Below, in pieces: positions 9,014 through 18,159 of a stretch of DNA of 64,000 nt. How positions within the stretch are numbered: the first letter of the stretch is position 1; each line of letters starts with the position of its first letter. Below the pieces are notes generated by a model. That model did no database searches. It saw only the letters and a program-made list of their open reading frames with translations, and was not told the origin of the DNA. Position numbers and translations under genes: made by a program. The stretch is from JAVBLF01 sp031553675 (GTDB taxonomy: Bacteria > Bacillota > Clostridia > Christensenellales > CALWSW01), in assembly GCA_031553675.1 (NCBI GenBank), contig JAVBLF010000025.1, forward strand, positions 1 through 64,000, in the 5' to 3' direction.

Positions 9014-10048
9014 TTGAGTCTGTTTACGTCGGCAGCGTCGATCGTCGGCGCGCTGATCCTGCTGTGCATACTGGTGTTTTTCCACGAGCTGGGTCACTAT
9101 GCGGTGGGGCGTTTCTTTGGCTTCGGCGTGCGGGAGTTCGCGATCGGTTTCGGCCCCAAGATCGTAGCGCGCACCGGCAAGGACGGCACGGTCTATAGCT
9201 TGCGGGTTTTTCCGCTCGGCGGCTTTTGCGCCTTTTATGGCGAGGACGAAGTGCCCAACGACGATCCGCGTTCGTTCAACAACAAAGCGCCCTACAAGCG
9301 CTTTTTGCTCCAACTCGCCGGACCGGTGATGAACGTGCTGCTCGCGGTCGTGCTGGCCCTCGCTTTCATCAACCTTTACGGCAGCGACATCCCCGTCGTG
9401 ACAGCCGTCACGCCCGATTCGCCCGCGATGCAGGCAGGCCTTTTGCCGGGGGACGTGATCCGCGCGGTCGAGGGGGAGAGGGTCTTGCACTACAGCCTGC
9501 CTGAGGCGATCGCTACCGTCAAGACGCCCGAGGTGAAGATCACCGTCGAGCGCGCGGAGCAAGTGACTGTTTTGACCATGACGCGCCAGGCGAAAGTGGA
9601 AGGCGGCTATGGTTTGCTCGGGATCGAATGGGGACGCCTCAAGCTGCCGTTTTGGCAGACGATCGGGGCATCGTTTCGTTTTACCTTTGACTTTGTGAAA
9701 GAGATTCTCAGCGCGCTCGGCTCGATGTTCGTCCAGCCCGAACGGATCGCGACCGATTTCACCGGACCGGTCGGCACGGTGGCGATCATCGGCCAGAACA
9801 TCACCTACGGCTGGAGCGCGATCCTGCTGATGAGCTGCCTTTTGAGCGTCAACCTCGGCGTATTCAACCTTTTGCCCTTCCCGGGGCTCGACGGCGGACG
9901 CATGGTGTTCAGCGCCATCGAGATGATCCTGCACCGTCCGGTCTCCCAGCGCATCGAGGGGGCGATCCATGCCGCCGGATTTGCGCTCCTGATGGCTTTC
10001 ATCATCTTCCTGACCTTCGGCGACATCAGCCGCATTGTGGCCGGCTGA
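9014..10048 (+). CDS. rseP: RIP metalloprotease (site-2 protease family)
   Basis: Intramembrane zinc protease that cleaves membrane-anchored substrates such as anti-sigma factors. HELGH with catalytic His lies in the first membrane segment (His24 by this start), a single PDZ domain covers roughly residues 120-195, and the second zinc motif NLLPFPGLDGG is near residue 290. I place the start at TTG 9014, nine bases after GGAGAGGAGA; no ATG or GTG fits. 344 residues. The position between dxr and ispG is the usual clostridial order. Confidence 0.94.
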   Translation: MSLFTSAASIVGALILLCILVFFHELGHYAVGRFFGFGVREFAIGFGPKIVARTGKDGTVYSLRVFPLGGFCAFYGEDEVPNDDPRSFNNKAPYKRFLLQLAGPVMNVLLAVVLALAFINLYGSDIPVVTAVTPDSPAMQAGLLPGDVIRAVEGERVLHYSLPEAIATVKTPEVKITVERAEQVTVLTMTRQAKVEGGYGLLGIEWGRLKLPFWQTIGASFRFTFDFVKEILSALGSMFVQPERIATDFTGPVGTVAIIGQNITYGWSAILLMSCLLSVNLGVFNLLPFPGLDGGRMVFSAIEMILHRPVSQRIEGAIHAAGFALLMAFIIFLTFGDISRIVAG

Positions 10049-10064
10049 CGGTAGAGGAGTGCGC

Positions 10065-11108
10065 ATGCGGAAAAAGATCATGATACGCGGCACGCCCGTC
10101 GGCGGAGGCGAGCCGGTCGTTGTGCAGTCGATGTGCAACACGAAGACGGCCGACGTCGACGCGACGGTGGCGCAGATCCGGCGGCTGGAACGCGCGGGCT
10201 GTGAGATCGTGCGCTTTGCGGTGCCGGACATCGAGAGCGCCGAGGCGATCGGAGACATCAAGGCCCGAACGAAGCTCCCCCTCGTGGCGGACATCCACTT
10301 CGACCACCGCTTGGCGATCGCCGCCATTGAAAAAGGGATCGACAAGCTGCGGATCAACCCGGGCAACATCGGCGGGCAGCTCAAGGTGCGCGAATTGGCG
10401 CGCGCCGCCAAGGAAGCCGGTGTGCCGATCCGGATCGGCGTCAACGCGGGTTCGCTCGAAAAGGCGCTTTTGAAGCGCTACGGTGGCCCGACCGCCGAGG
10501 CGTTGGCGGAGAGCGCCCTCTCCCACGCGGCGCTCCTGGAGGCCGAGGGCTTTGAAGACATCGTGCTCTCGATCAAGGCCAGCGACGTCAGGACGATGGT
10601 CGAGGCCAACCGCGCCTTGGCCGAACGTTGCGATTACCCGCTACACATCGGCGTCACCGAGGCGGGCAGCGGCATCGACTGTGAAGTCAAGTCGGCGGTC
10701 GGCATCGGGACGCTCCTGATGGAGGGCATCGGCGATACGATTCGCGTCTCGATGACGGGCGATCCCGTGCGGGAAGTGCGGGCGGCCTGGCGCATTTTGA
10801 ACGCATCCGGCGTCCGGCGGCGGGGCATCGAGCTGATCTCCTGCCCGACCTGCGCGCGCACCGGGGGCGATATGGTCAAGATCGCAGCCGAGATCAAGCG
10901 GCGGCTGCCCAAGACGAACCAAACGCTCAAGGTCGCCATCATGGGCTGCGCGGTCAACGGTCCCGGCGAGGCGCGCGAAGCCGACGTCGGCGTGGCGTTT
11001 GGCCCGACGAAGTGTGTGTTGTTTTCGCATGGCAAGGTGATCGCGAGCGTCCCGCACGACAAAGCCGCGGATGCGCTTCTGGAGCAGATCCGCCTGCGCC
11101 TGACATAG
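10065..11108 (+). CDS. ispG: 4-hydroxy-3-methylbut-2-en-1-yl diphosphate synthase (GcpE)
   Basis: Iron-sulfur enzyme of the MEP pathway converting MEcPP to HMBPP, dependent on ferredoxin or flavodoxin. The 347-residue protein has the TIM-barrel N-terminal part and the cluster cysteines in SCPTCART and GCAVNGPGEA. ATG 10065 has AGAGGAG upstream. Sixteen bases separate it from rseP, so it is in the same operon. Confidence 0.97.
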   Translation: MRKKIMIRGTPVGGGEPVVVQSMCNTKTADVDATVAQIRRLERAGCEIVRFAVPDIESAEAIGDIKARTKLPLVADIHFDHRLAIAAIEKGIDKLRINPGNIGGQLKVRELARAAKEAGVPIRIGVNAGSLEKALLKRYGGPTAEALAESALSHAALLEAEGFEDIVLSIKASDVRTMVEANRALAERCDYPLHIGVTEAGSGIDCEVKSAVGIGTLLMEGIGDTIRVSMTGDPVREVRAAWRILNASGVRRRGIELISCPTCARTGGDMVKIAAEIKRRLPKTNQTLKVAIMGCAVNGPGEAREADVGVAFGPTKCVLFSHGKVIASVPHDKAADALLEQIRLRLT

Positions 11109-11133
11109 TTTTTGCTTTTCACAGGTGGTTGGA

Positions 11134-14100
11134 ATGAACGCAACAAAGGACGATTGGAAGCAATACGCGCGGACGGCGTTGCCCGACGCGCTCTTAGATG
11201 AAATCGAGCTCGACGCCGTGCGCGTCGACGAAACGGGCGGGCGGATCGCGATCCGCCTGCTTTCGCGTGCCTTGCTGTCCGACGCGCAACAGAGCGCGTT
11301 GGCCGAAGCGATCGCGCAGCCGCTGCGGACGGCGGCGCGGCGCGAGATCGCCGTGGGTGTGACGGTGCGTTCGAACGCGCCACCCGCGAAGCCGCGGCTC
11401 GTGCCGACTGCGGCGCCCCCCGAAAAACGTGAAGCCGCCCAGCCGTCCTACAAGCCGGTCTTCGGCAAGCTCACGAAAAAGGCACCACAGGCTATCGGCG
11501 CGATCGACGAGAGCGATGGTCGGGTCAAGGTCGAGGGGCGGGTCTTCCAGCGCGACGTGAAGGAAACGCGCGACGGCAAGAAGATCATTCTGATCTTCGC
11601 CGTGACCGACGAGACGGACAGCATCTCGTGCAAACGCCTGATGGACAAGCAATCCGGCGAGGCCAAGAAAGCCGTCGCCGCCGTACAGGTGGGGAAGCGG
11701 CTGCTCGTCGAGGGTTCGGCATACCAGGATCGCTTCAGCGGCAACGAGCTCGTGATCGACGTCACGGGTATGGCGGAAGCGCCTGCCGCGGCCAAACGCG
11801 TCGATGCGGCGGCGGACAAGCGCGTCGAGCTGCACCTGCATACCCAGATGAGCACGCTTGACAGCACGCTCACCGTGGCCGACGCCGTTCAGACGGCGGC
11901 GCGCTGGGGGCACAGCGCCATCGCCGTCACCGACCACGGCGTCGTGCAGGCCTTTCCGGACTTTTATTCCGAAGCGAAAAAGGCAGGGATCAAGGCGATC
12001 TTCGGCATGGAGGGCTACCTCTACGACGACTGCGCCGCGCTCCCGATCGACGATGCGAGAGGGCGCGACTTCGTCGTCTTTGACATCGAGACGACCGGAC
12101 TGAAAGAAAAGACCGACCAGATCACCGAGATCGGCGCGGTGCGGCTGCGAGACGGCGCGATCGTCGATCGCTTTTCGACTTTCGTCAACCCGCAGAAGCC
12201 CATCCCGCCCGAGATCGTCGAGCTGACCGGTATCACGGACGAGATGGTCGCCGATGCCCCCATGCCGGAAGACGCGCTGCGGGACTTCGCCGCCTACTGC
12301 CAGGGGGCGGTGTTGGTGGCGCACAACGCGACGAACTTCGACGTGAAGTTTATTCTCGAGCACGCCGACCGCTACGAAATCGCCTTCGATATGCCCCACA
12401 TCGACACGCTGCCACTCGCGCGATATCTGCTGCGCGAACCGGACGCGCGCCACAGCCTCGACGCGTTGACGGCGTACTTCGGCGTGTTGCTGGAGAACCA
12501 CCACCGCGCCGACTGCGACGCTGAAGCGACGGCGCAGGTCTTCCTGAAGCTCTGGGCGCTATGGGAGGCGCAGGGCATGGACACGCTTCCCGTCGTGACG
12601 GACGATCACCGCCGTCGGGACAGCAAGGAAAAAAACCGCAACCACCACATTGTTCTGCTCGTGCGGGACGAGATCGGGCTAAAAAATCTTTACCAACTCG
12701 TGACCTTTTCGCACCTCAAGCATTTTTTGCGCAGACCGCGCATTCCCCGCAGCCTGCTGCTGCTCCATCGGGAGGGTTTGATCCTCGGGAGCGCCTGCGA
12801 ATCGGGCGAGATCTTCCGCTCGATGGTGCAGGGCAAGGACGACGCAAGGTTGGCGCGGATCGCTGCTTTCTACGACTACCTCGAAGTGCAGCCGATCGGC
12901 AACAACGGTTTTTTGGTGCGCGAGGGTGTCGCGGCCGATGACGAGGCGCTGCGGGACTACAACCGCCGCATCGTGGCGCTTGCCGAACGCCTGGGCAAGC
13001 CTTGCGTCGCGACGACGGATGCGCACTTCCTCGACCCGGGCGACGAGCAATACCGCCGCATCCTGCTCGACAGCCAGAAGTTTCCGGACGCCGACCACCA
13101 GCCGCCGCTTTTCATGAAGACGACGGACGAAATGTTGGCGGAGTTTTCCTACCTTGGCGCGGAAAAGGCGCGTGAAATCGTCATCGAGGCGCCCAACGCG
13201 ATCGCCGAACAGTGCAAGATGCTGCGGCCCTTTCCGGCGGAGACTTGCCAGCCCTCGATCCCCGGCGCGGAAGAGGAGCTCGTCAAAAGCTGCGAAGAAA
13301 AGGCGCGCGCGATCTATGGCGACCCGATGCCCGACATCGTGCGGCAGCGACTCGATCACGAGCTGGGCGCGATTACAAAATACGGTTTTTCCTCGCTCTA
13401 CGTGACGGCCCGCCGCCTCGTGATGAAGAGCAACGAGGACGGCTACCTCGTCGGATCGCGCGGATCGGTCGGTTCGTCGCTCGTGGCATTTTTGTCGGGC
13501 ATCACCGAGGTCAATGCGCTGCAACCGCACTACGTCTGCCCGCAATGCCGGCATTCCGACTTTGGTGTCGATCTGGGGGAATTCGCCTGCGGCTGTGACC
13601 TGCCTGACAAAGTATGTCCCAGCTGTGGGACGAGTTACGTCAAGGACGGCTACAACATTCCCTTTGAGACCTTTCTCGGCTTCGAGGGCGACAAAGTACC
13701 GGACATCGACCTCAACTTTTCGGGCGATTACCAGCCTGTCGCGCACAAGTACACCGAGGTGCTTTTCGGCGAGGGCAAAGTCTTCCGCGCGGGCACGATA
13801 TCGGGCATCCAGGAAAAAACGGCCTACGGCTACGTGATGAAGTACTTCGAGGCGCGCGATAGGACCGCGCGGCGCGCCGAGGTCGAACGCCTGGCGTCCG
13901 GCTGCTGCGGCGTCAAGCGCACGACCGGTCAGCACCCCGGCGGCATCGTCGTCGTGCCGGCCGATCGCGACGTACACGAATTTACGCCCCTCCAGCATCC
14001 GGCCGACAAAGATTCGGCGGGCAGCGTGACGACCCACTTCGACTTCGCGTCCATGCACGACACGCTCGTCAAGCTGGACATCCTCGGCCACGACGATCCG

Positions 14101-15147
14101 ACCGTGATCCGCATGCTCCAAGACTTGACCGGCATCGATCCCAAGACGATCCCGCTCGACGACGAAAAGACGATGAGCATTTTTTCCTCGGTCGAAGCAC
14201 TGGGCATCGACGCGAAAGAGCTGGGCAGCGAAGTCGCCACCTTCGGCGTGCCGGAGTTCGGGACGAACTTTGTCCGCCGCATGCTCGTCGAGACCCGCCC
14301 GACGACGATGGAAGAACTGGTGCGCATTTCGGGCTTGTCGCACGGCACGGACGTCTGGACAAACAACGCGCAGGAGCTCGTCAACGCGGGCACCGTGACG
14401 CTCAGCCAGGCGATCTGCACGCGCGACGACATCATGACCTACCTGATCCGCTGCGGGATGGACAAAAAAGAGTCGTTCAACATCATGGAGAGGGTGCGCA
14501 AAGGCAAGGGCCTGGCTCCAGAGATGGAAGCGTCCATGCGGGCGTCCAACGTGCCGGAGTGGTACATCGGATCGTGCAAGAAGATCAAATACATGTTTCC
14601 GCGTGCCCACGCCGCCGCCTACGTCATGATGGCATTCCGCATCGCCTATTGCAAAGTGCACCACCCGGCGGCCTACTATGCGGCCTATTTCACGGTGCGT
14701 GCCGACGCTTTCGACATTGCCGAAGCGGCGCAGTCCATCTCGGCGATCAAGCGGCGCATCAAGGAAATTGCGGGGCAGGGGCTCAAGGCGAGCGAGAAGG
14801 AAAAGTCGCTCCTCACCGTGCTCGAAGTCGTGCTCGAAATGAAACTGCGCGGCCTCAACTTTGCGCCGATGGACATCATGCTGTCCGACGCGGCCAAGTT
14901 CCAGATCGTCGATGAAAAAACGCTCCGCCCGCCGCTTGATACGATTGCGGGCTTGGGTGCGAAGGCGGCTGAGAGCATCGCGGCCGCTCGCACCGAGGGG
15001 CCTTTCCAAACACACGAAGACCTGCAAAAACGCGCCAAAGTCGGCAAAGCCACGACCGACACCCTCGCCGCCGCCGGTTGCCTCGACGGAATTCCAGAGA
15101 GCGCACAAATGTCGCTTTTCGCGGGCATGGAGAACGCGCTTTTTTGA
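11134..15147 (+). CDS. polC: DNA polymerase III subunit alpha, PolC type
   Basis: Replicative polymerase of low-GC Gram-positives and relatives. Domains in order along 1337 residues: reduced N-terminal region, OB-fold (~110-200), PHP domain beginning VELHLHTQMS (~230), inserted DEDDh proofreading exonuclease beginning FVVFDIETTGLK (~310-480), PHP continued, cysteine cluster CPQC...CGC...CPSCG (~800-835), and polymerase core with PDIDLNFSGDYQ. It is somewhat shorter than Bacillus PolC (~1435). ATG 11134 has AGGTGG five bases upstream. The last codons (ENALF then stop) lie inside repeat C3. Confidence 0.98.
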   Translation: MNATKDDWKQYARTALPDALLDEIELDAVRVDETGGRIAIRLLSRALLSDAQQSALAEAIAQPLRTAARREIAVGVTVRSNAPPAKPRLVPTAAPPEKREAAQPSYKPVFGKLTKKAPQAIGAIDESDGRVKVEGRVFQRDVKETRDGKKIILIFAVTDETDSISCKRLMDKQSGEAKKAVAAVQVGKRLLVEGSAYQDRFSGNELVIDVTGMAEAPAAAKRVDAAADKRVELHLHTQMSTLDSTLTVADAVQTAARWGHSAIAVTDHGVVQAFPDFYSEAKKAGIKAIFGMEGYLYDDCAALPIDDARGRDFVVFDIETTGLKEKTDQITEIGAVRLRDGAIVDRFSTFVNPQKPIPPEIVELTGITDEMVADAPMPEDALRDFAAYCQGAVLVAHNATNFDVKFILEHADRYEIAFDMPHIDTLPLARYLLREPDARHSLDALTAYFGVLLENHHRADCDAEATAQVFLKLWALWEAQGMDTLPVVTDDHRRRDSKEKNRNHHIVLLVRDEIGLKNLYQLVTFSHLKHFLRRPRIPRSLLLLHREGLILGSACESGEIFRSMVQGKDDARLARIAAFYDYLEVQPIGNNGFLVREGVAADDEALRDYNRRIVALAERLGKPCVATTDAHFLDPGDEQYRRILLDSQKFPDADHQPPLFMKTTDEMLAEFSYLGAEKAREIVIEAPNAIAEQCKMLRPFPAETCQPSIPGAEEELVKSCEEKARAIYGDPMPDIVRQRLDHELGAITKYGFSSLYVTARRLVMKSNEDGYLVGSRGSVGSSLVAFLSGITEVNALQPHYVCPQCRHSDFGVDLGEFACGCDLPDKVCPSCGTSYVKDGYNIPFETFLGFEGDKVPDIDLNFSGDYQPVAHKYTEVLFGEGKVFRAGTISGIQEKTAYGYVMKYFEARDRTARRAEVERLASGCCGVKRTTGQHPGGIVVVPADRDVHEFTPLQHPADKDSAGSVTTHFDFASMHDTLVKLDILGHDDPTVIRMLQDLTGIDPKTIPLDDEKTMSIFSSVEALGIDAKELGSEVATFGVPEFGTNFVRRMLVETRPTTMEELVRISGLSHGTDVWTNNAQELVNAGTVTLSQAICTRDDIMTYLIRCGMDKKESFNIMERVRKGKGLAPEMEASMRASNVPEWYIGSCKKIKYMFPRAHAAAYVMMAFRIAYCKVHHPAAYYAAYFTVRADAFDIAEAAQSISAIKRRIKEIAGQGLKASEKEKSLLTVLEVVLEMKLRGLNFAPMDIMLSDAAKFQIVDEKTLRPPLDTIAGLGAKAAESIAAARTEGPFQTHEDLQKRAKVGKATTDTLAAAGCLDGIPESAQMSLFAGMENALF

Positions 15148-15207
15148 AAAAAAGCTGCGCAAAAAACCTCCGCGTTTCCCTTTCGCCCTTCACTTCGTTC
15201 GGGCGAA
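15133..15207 (-). repeat. Family C dispersed repeat, copy C3, overlapping the polC stop
   Basis: Reverse-orientation copy. The sequence ACGCGCTTTTTTGA supplies the last polC codons and its stop; then come the A-run arm, GCTGCGC, and the hairpin TTCGCCC (15182-15188) with GGGCGAA (15201-15207). With A2 it forms the same A-then-C composite seen before rpsB, in reverse. Confidence 0.75.
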
Positions 15208-15224
15208 AATGGGATGTAGCGAGT

Positions 15225-15490
15225 TGATGCGGGCGGTTGCCGATGCGAATCAAGGTTTGAACCCCGCAACCGAAGCGAGGTTTTTCCAGAGCGGGCGATT
15301 GATAATGCGAATCAAGCGTTACAATCCGCAACGTGTCGAAAGGCCATTCTGTTGCAGCGGGCGATTGATAATCGCCCCTACAGGCGCACAAAAACGGCTA
15401 TCGGGTTGTAGGGGCGATTATCAATCGCCCGCGTATCATAAGGATCATCCCATTTTTGCCTGAACAAAGTTCAACCCTTGATTGGCGTTC
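15225..15490 (-). repeat. Family A dispersed repeat, copy A2
   Basis: Reverse-orientation copy of the ~265-base element. The perfect 25-base arms are at 15358-15382 and 15407-15431. Homology to A1 extends across both flanks, and its end reaches to within eight bases of the ribosome site of the first BMC gene. It therefore occupies the whole upstream region of the BMC operon; I see no separate, clear promoter there and no cobalamin riboswitch. Confidence 0.85.
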
Positions 15491-15510
15491 GAAACATGGA
15501 GGAAGCGTTC

Positions 15511-15786
15511 ATGGGTGAATCATTGGGCCTAATCGAAACCAAAGGACTGATCGGGGCGATCGAAGCCGCCGACGCCATGACGAAATCGGCCAATGTCGCG
15601 CTGATTGGCTATGAAAAGATCGGCTCCGGTTTGGTCACGGTCATGGTGCGCGGTGACGTCGGCGCAGTCAAGGCGGCCGTCGACGCGGGCGCTTGTGCGG
15701 CCTCCAAGGTCGGCGAGCTCGTGTCTCAACACGTCATTCCGCGTCCCCACGCCGACGTCGAAAAGATCTTGCCCCAGTCGCAGTAA
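15511..15786 (+). CDS. pduJ: BMC shell hexamer protein, PduA/PduJ type
   Basis: Forms flat hexamers that tile the facets of a bacterial microcompartment. The 91-residue single BMC domain contains [18 protein letters not shown] and the pore loop KIGSGLV; it ends [15 protein letters not shown]. Sequence and pore loop closely resemble Salmonella PduA/PduJ (compared from memory), whose pore suits small diols. ATG 15511 has GGAGGA seven bases upstream. It is the first gene of a 13-gene operon. Whether to call it pduA or pduJ is a matter of convention. Confidence 0.93.
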   Translation: MGESLGLIETKGLIGAIEAADAMTKSANVALIGYEKIGSGLVTVMVRGDVGAVKAAVDAGACAASKVGELVSQHVIPRPHADVEKILPQSQ

Positions 15787-15798
15787 GGAGTGGCTGAT

Positions 15799-16464
15799 AT
15801 GCTTGCCGACAACGCCTTCACGCTGGAAGAATGGCTCAAGCAGCTCACGCGTCTCGTCGTCGAAGCGCTACGCGATAAGGCGTCTGCGCCCACGGTTCCG
15901 ATCGGCGTGTCCAACCGGCACGTCCACCTGGATCGCGCGGACATGGACGCGCTCTTTGGCCCGGACAGTGAACTGACTCCGCGCAACGATCTGAGCCAGC
16001 CCGGCCAGTATGCCGCCCAGGAGACGATCACCATACGGGGTCCCAAGGGCGAGTTCAAAAAGGTTCGCGTTCTCGGCCCGCTCCGCAAGCAAACGCAAGT
16101 CGAGCTATCGCTGTCCGATTCCTACGCGCTGGGCATTCGCATCGAAGTGCGCGAATCGGGCCAGCTCCAAGGCAGCACCGGCCTCCAACTGATCGGGCCG
16201 AAAGGGTCGATCCAGAAGGCATCCGGCGCGATCGCGGCGCTGCGCCACATCCACATGACGCCGGAATACGCCCAAAACTGGGGCCTCGGCGACAAGGATT
16301 TCGTCGACGTCGAAGTCGGCGGGGAGCGCGGCGCGATCTACCGCAACGTGCTTGTGCGCGTCTCGCCCGATTACCGCGAGGAGATGCACGTCGACCTCGA
16401 CGAGGCAAACGCCGCGGGGTTGAAAAACGGCGATCGCGCGACGATCCGACTTCCGAATGGGTGA
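15799..16464 (+). CDS. pduL: Phosphate propanoyltransferase, PduL type
   Basis: Converts propionyl-CoA (or acetyl-CoA) plus phosphate to the acyl phosphate and CoA inside the compartment, recycling CoA. The 221-residue protein has the zinc-binding His motifs SNRHVHLD and LRHIHMTPEYA of the PduL fold. The first ~25 residues (ADNAFTLEEWLKQLTRLVVE) form a likely amphipathic helix, consistent with a cargo-targeting peptide (inference). ATG 15799 has AAGGAG eight bases upstream. It lies 12 bases after the shell gene. Confidence 0.95.
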   Translation: MLADNAFTLEEWLKQLTRLVVEALRDKASAPTVPIGVSNRHVHLDRADMDALFGPDSELTPRNDLSQPGQYAAQETITIRGPKGEFKKVRVLGPLRKQTQVELSLSDSYALGIRIEVRESGQLQGSTGLQLIGPKGSIQKASGAIAALRHIHMTPEYAQNWGLGDKDFVDVEVGGERGAIYRNVLVRVSPDYREEMHVDLDEANAAGLKNGDRATIRLPNG

Positions 16465-16468
16465 GAAG

Positions 16469-17293
16469 ATGGCCGAATCCCTCACAAGCTGTAACGCGCT
16501 CTTGATGGAGTTTTCTCGGCTGATCGAACTCAAGCGACACAACGCCTGGGAGGGCAAGCTGCGCGCGGGTGTCGACCTCGGCACGGCCAACATCGTGCTG
16601 GCCGTCGTCGACGAGCGCGGCAAACCCATCGCGGGCGCATCCTACCCGTCCACCGTCGTGCGCGACGGCATCGTCGTCGATTACATGGGGGCGGTGAAGG
16701 TCGTCCGCCAGCTCAAGGCCGAACTTGAAACGCGCCTGGGCATCCGCCTCGAAGACGCCGCCTGTGCCATTCCGCCCGGCATACTCGTCGGCAACGTCAG
16801 GGCGATCGGCAACGTCGTCGAAGCGGCGGATTTCTGCCTGAAAAACATCGTCGACGAACCGACGGCCGCCGCGACGGTGCTGGGCATCGAATCGGGCGCC
16901 GTCGTCGACGTCGGCGGCGGCACGACCGGCATCAGCATACTTGAACAGGGCGAAGTGGTCTTCACCGGCGACGAAGCGACCGGTGGCCACCACATGACGC
17001 TGGTGCTGGCCGGTTTCCACGGATGCTCGATCGAGGCGGCCGAAACCAAAAAACGCGACCCCGCCCAGGAAGCCGACGTCTTCCCGATCGTCAAACCGGT
17101 CGTCGAAAAGATGGCGTCGATCATCCGGGGCTTTCTCCGAGAACACCCCGTCGAAGCGGTCTACGTCGTGGGCGGAGCCTGCTGCTTTTCGCAGTTCGAG
17201 CAGGTTCTCGCGCAGTGGGTGGGCGTCCCGGTCTACAAGCCGGCCGCGCCCCTACTCGCGACCCCCCTCGGCATCGCGATGAACTGCCGATAA
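16469..17293 (+). CDS. eutJ: EutJ family actin/Hsp70-like ATPase
   Basis: BMC-associated protein with an actin-fold ATPase core; proposed chaperone or reactivating factor for compartment enzymes, not firmly characterised. ATPase motifs visible: GVDLGTANIVLAVVD (phosphate 1), VDVGGGTTGISIL (phosphate 2) and VVGGACCFSQFE (adenosine). Length 274 residues, normal for EutJ. ATG 16469 follows GGTGAG; ATG 16457 would overlap the pduL stop by eight bases. Its presence without the lyase or dehydratase it would normally protect is noteworthy. Confidence 0.9.
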   Translation: MAESLTSCNALLMEFSRLIELKRHNAWEGKLRAGVDLGTANIVLAVVDERGKPIAGASYPSTVVRDGIVVDYMGAVKVVRQLKAELETRLGIRLEDAACAIPPGILVGNVRAIGNVVEAADFCLKNIVDEPTAAATVLGIESGAVVDVGGGTTGISILEQGEVVFTGDEATGGHHMTLVLAGFHGCSIEAAETKKRDPAQEADVFPIVKPVVEKMASIIRGFLREHPVEAVYVVGGACCFSQFEQVLAQWVGVPVYKPAAPLLATPLGIAMNCR

Positions 17294-17296
17294 ACG

Positions 17297-18097
17297 ATGG
17301 TGAGGCAAGTGACTGAACAAAGCGTGCGGGACATCGTGCTCGCAAGCCTGGCGGAGGAGATCGCGCGGCGGGTGGCCGAGAAGCTGCTCGCGCGGCAAAA
17401 AAAGGCGCTCGTCGTCTACACGGGCTCTCTCCTGAGCTTCGACGCGGCGCTCGACAGCCTCGTTCGCCTCCGACAAGAAGGCTTTACGTATCACGTTCTC
17501 CTGACAACAAACGCGGCTCGAATTCTCGACACTGGCCGCATCGAAGCCGCCCTCGCGCCGGAAACGCTCGCGATCGGCGAAAGCGATCGGCCGCCCGAGC
17601 TCTACGCAGCGCCCTTCGACACCATCCTCGTTCCAGCGCTGACGGCGCACACCGCCGCCCGCCTCGCCGCTTGCATGGCGGACACGGCGGCTGCGCGCGT
17701 CATCCTCAATTCGATGATGCGCGGCAAGAACGTCGTCGTCTCGGTCGATGGATGCTGTCCCGACAACGAGGAACGCGCCCAAAAAGGCTATCGCATGACC
17801 GAGGCTTTGAAAGCGCGCCTTCGGGAGAATCTCGAAACGATCCGATCCTACGGCGCGACCCTGGCTCGCGCGAAGTCATTCGACAGGGCCACCCTGCGGG
17901 CCATCGCGCCATCATGGGCGCAAAGCCCGAGCCGGCCGGCAAAGCCGTCATACCGCCACGAAGGCAAAGTCCTCAGCAGAACCGACGTCGCCGCCCTCGC
18001 CCCCCAGAGCGTCCTTGCCGTCGCGCCGGGTTGCGTCATCACCCAGCTCGCGCGGGATCTTGCGGCGGAACGGGGCATCGCGATCGTCGAAACGTGA
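17297..18097 (+). CDS. Flavoprotein-like BMC accessory protein
   Basis: A 266-residue protein at the position where PduM-like or flavoprotein-family genes sit in pdu loci of Bacillota (from memory). The N-terminus (TEQSVRDIVLASLAEEIARR) is helical and amphipathic, resembling a cargo or core-interaction peptide. It leads into a Rossmann-like segment (KKALVVYTGSLLSFDAALDS). This looks like the flavoprotein family that binds FMN, but FMN binding is inferred. ATG 17297 lacks a strong ribosome site; GTG 17309 is an alternative. It is three bases from eutJ. Confidence 0.7.
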   Translation: MVRQVTEQSVRDIVLASLAEEIARRVAEKLLARQKKALVVYTGSLLSFDAALDSLVRLRQEGFTYHVLLTTNAARILDTGRIEAALAPETLAIGESDRPPELYAAPFDTILVPALTAHTAARLAACMADTAAARVILNSMMRGKNVVVSVDGCCPDNEERAQKGYRMTEALKARLRENLETIRSYGATLARAKSFDRATLRAIAPSWAQSPSRPAKPSYRHEGKVLSRTDVAALAPQSVLAVAPGCVITQLARDLAAERGIAIVET

Positions 18098-18159
18098 TTG
18101 AAACACCTGAGTCCATGCGTTGGCGCGTGGGTTCGGACAAGATGAAGGCAGGTGACGCC

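Noticed and set aside
12679..15162. Minus-strand open frame of 827 codons opposite polC
   Set aside because: A shadow of strong GC codon bias; no motif, no ribosome site, and the sense strand is clearly PolC.
15148..15510. Cobalamin riboswitch sought upstream of the BMC operon with pduO
   Set aside because: The gap is fully explained by repeats C3 and A2, and no B12-box-like consensus was found by eye.
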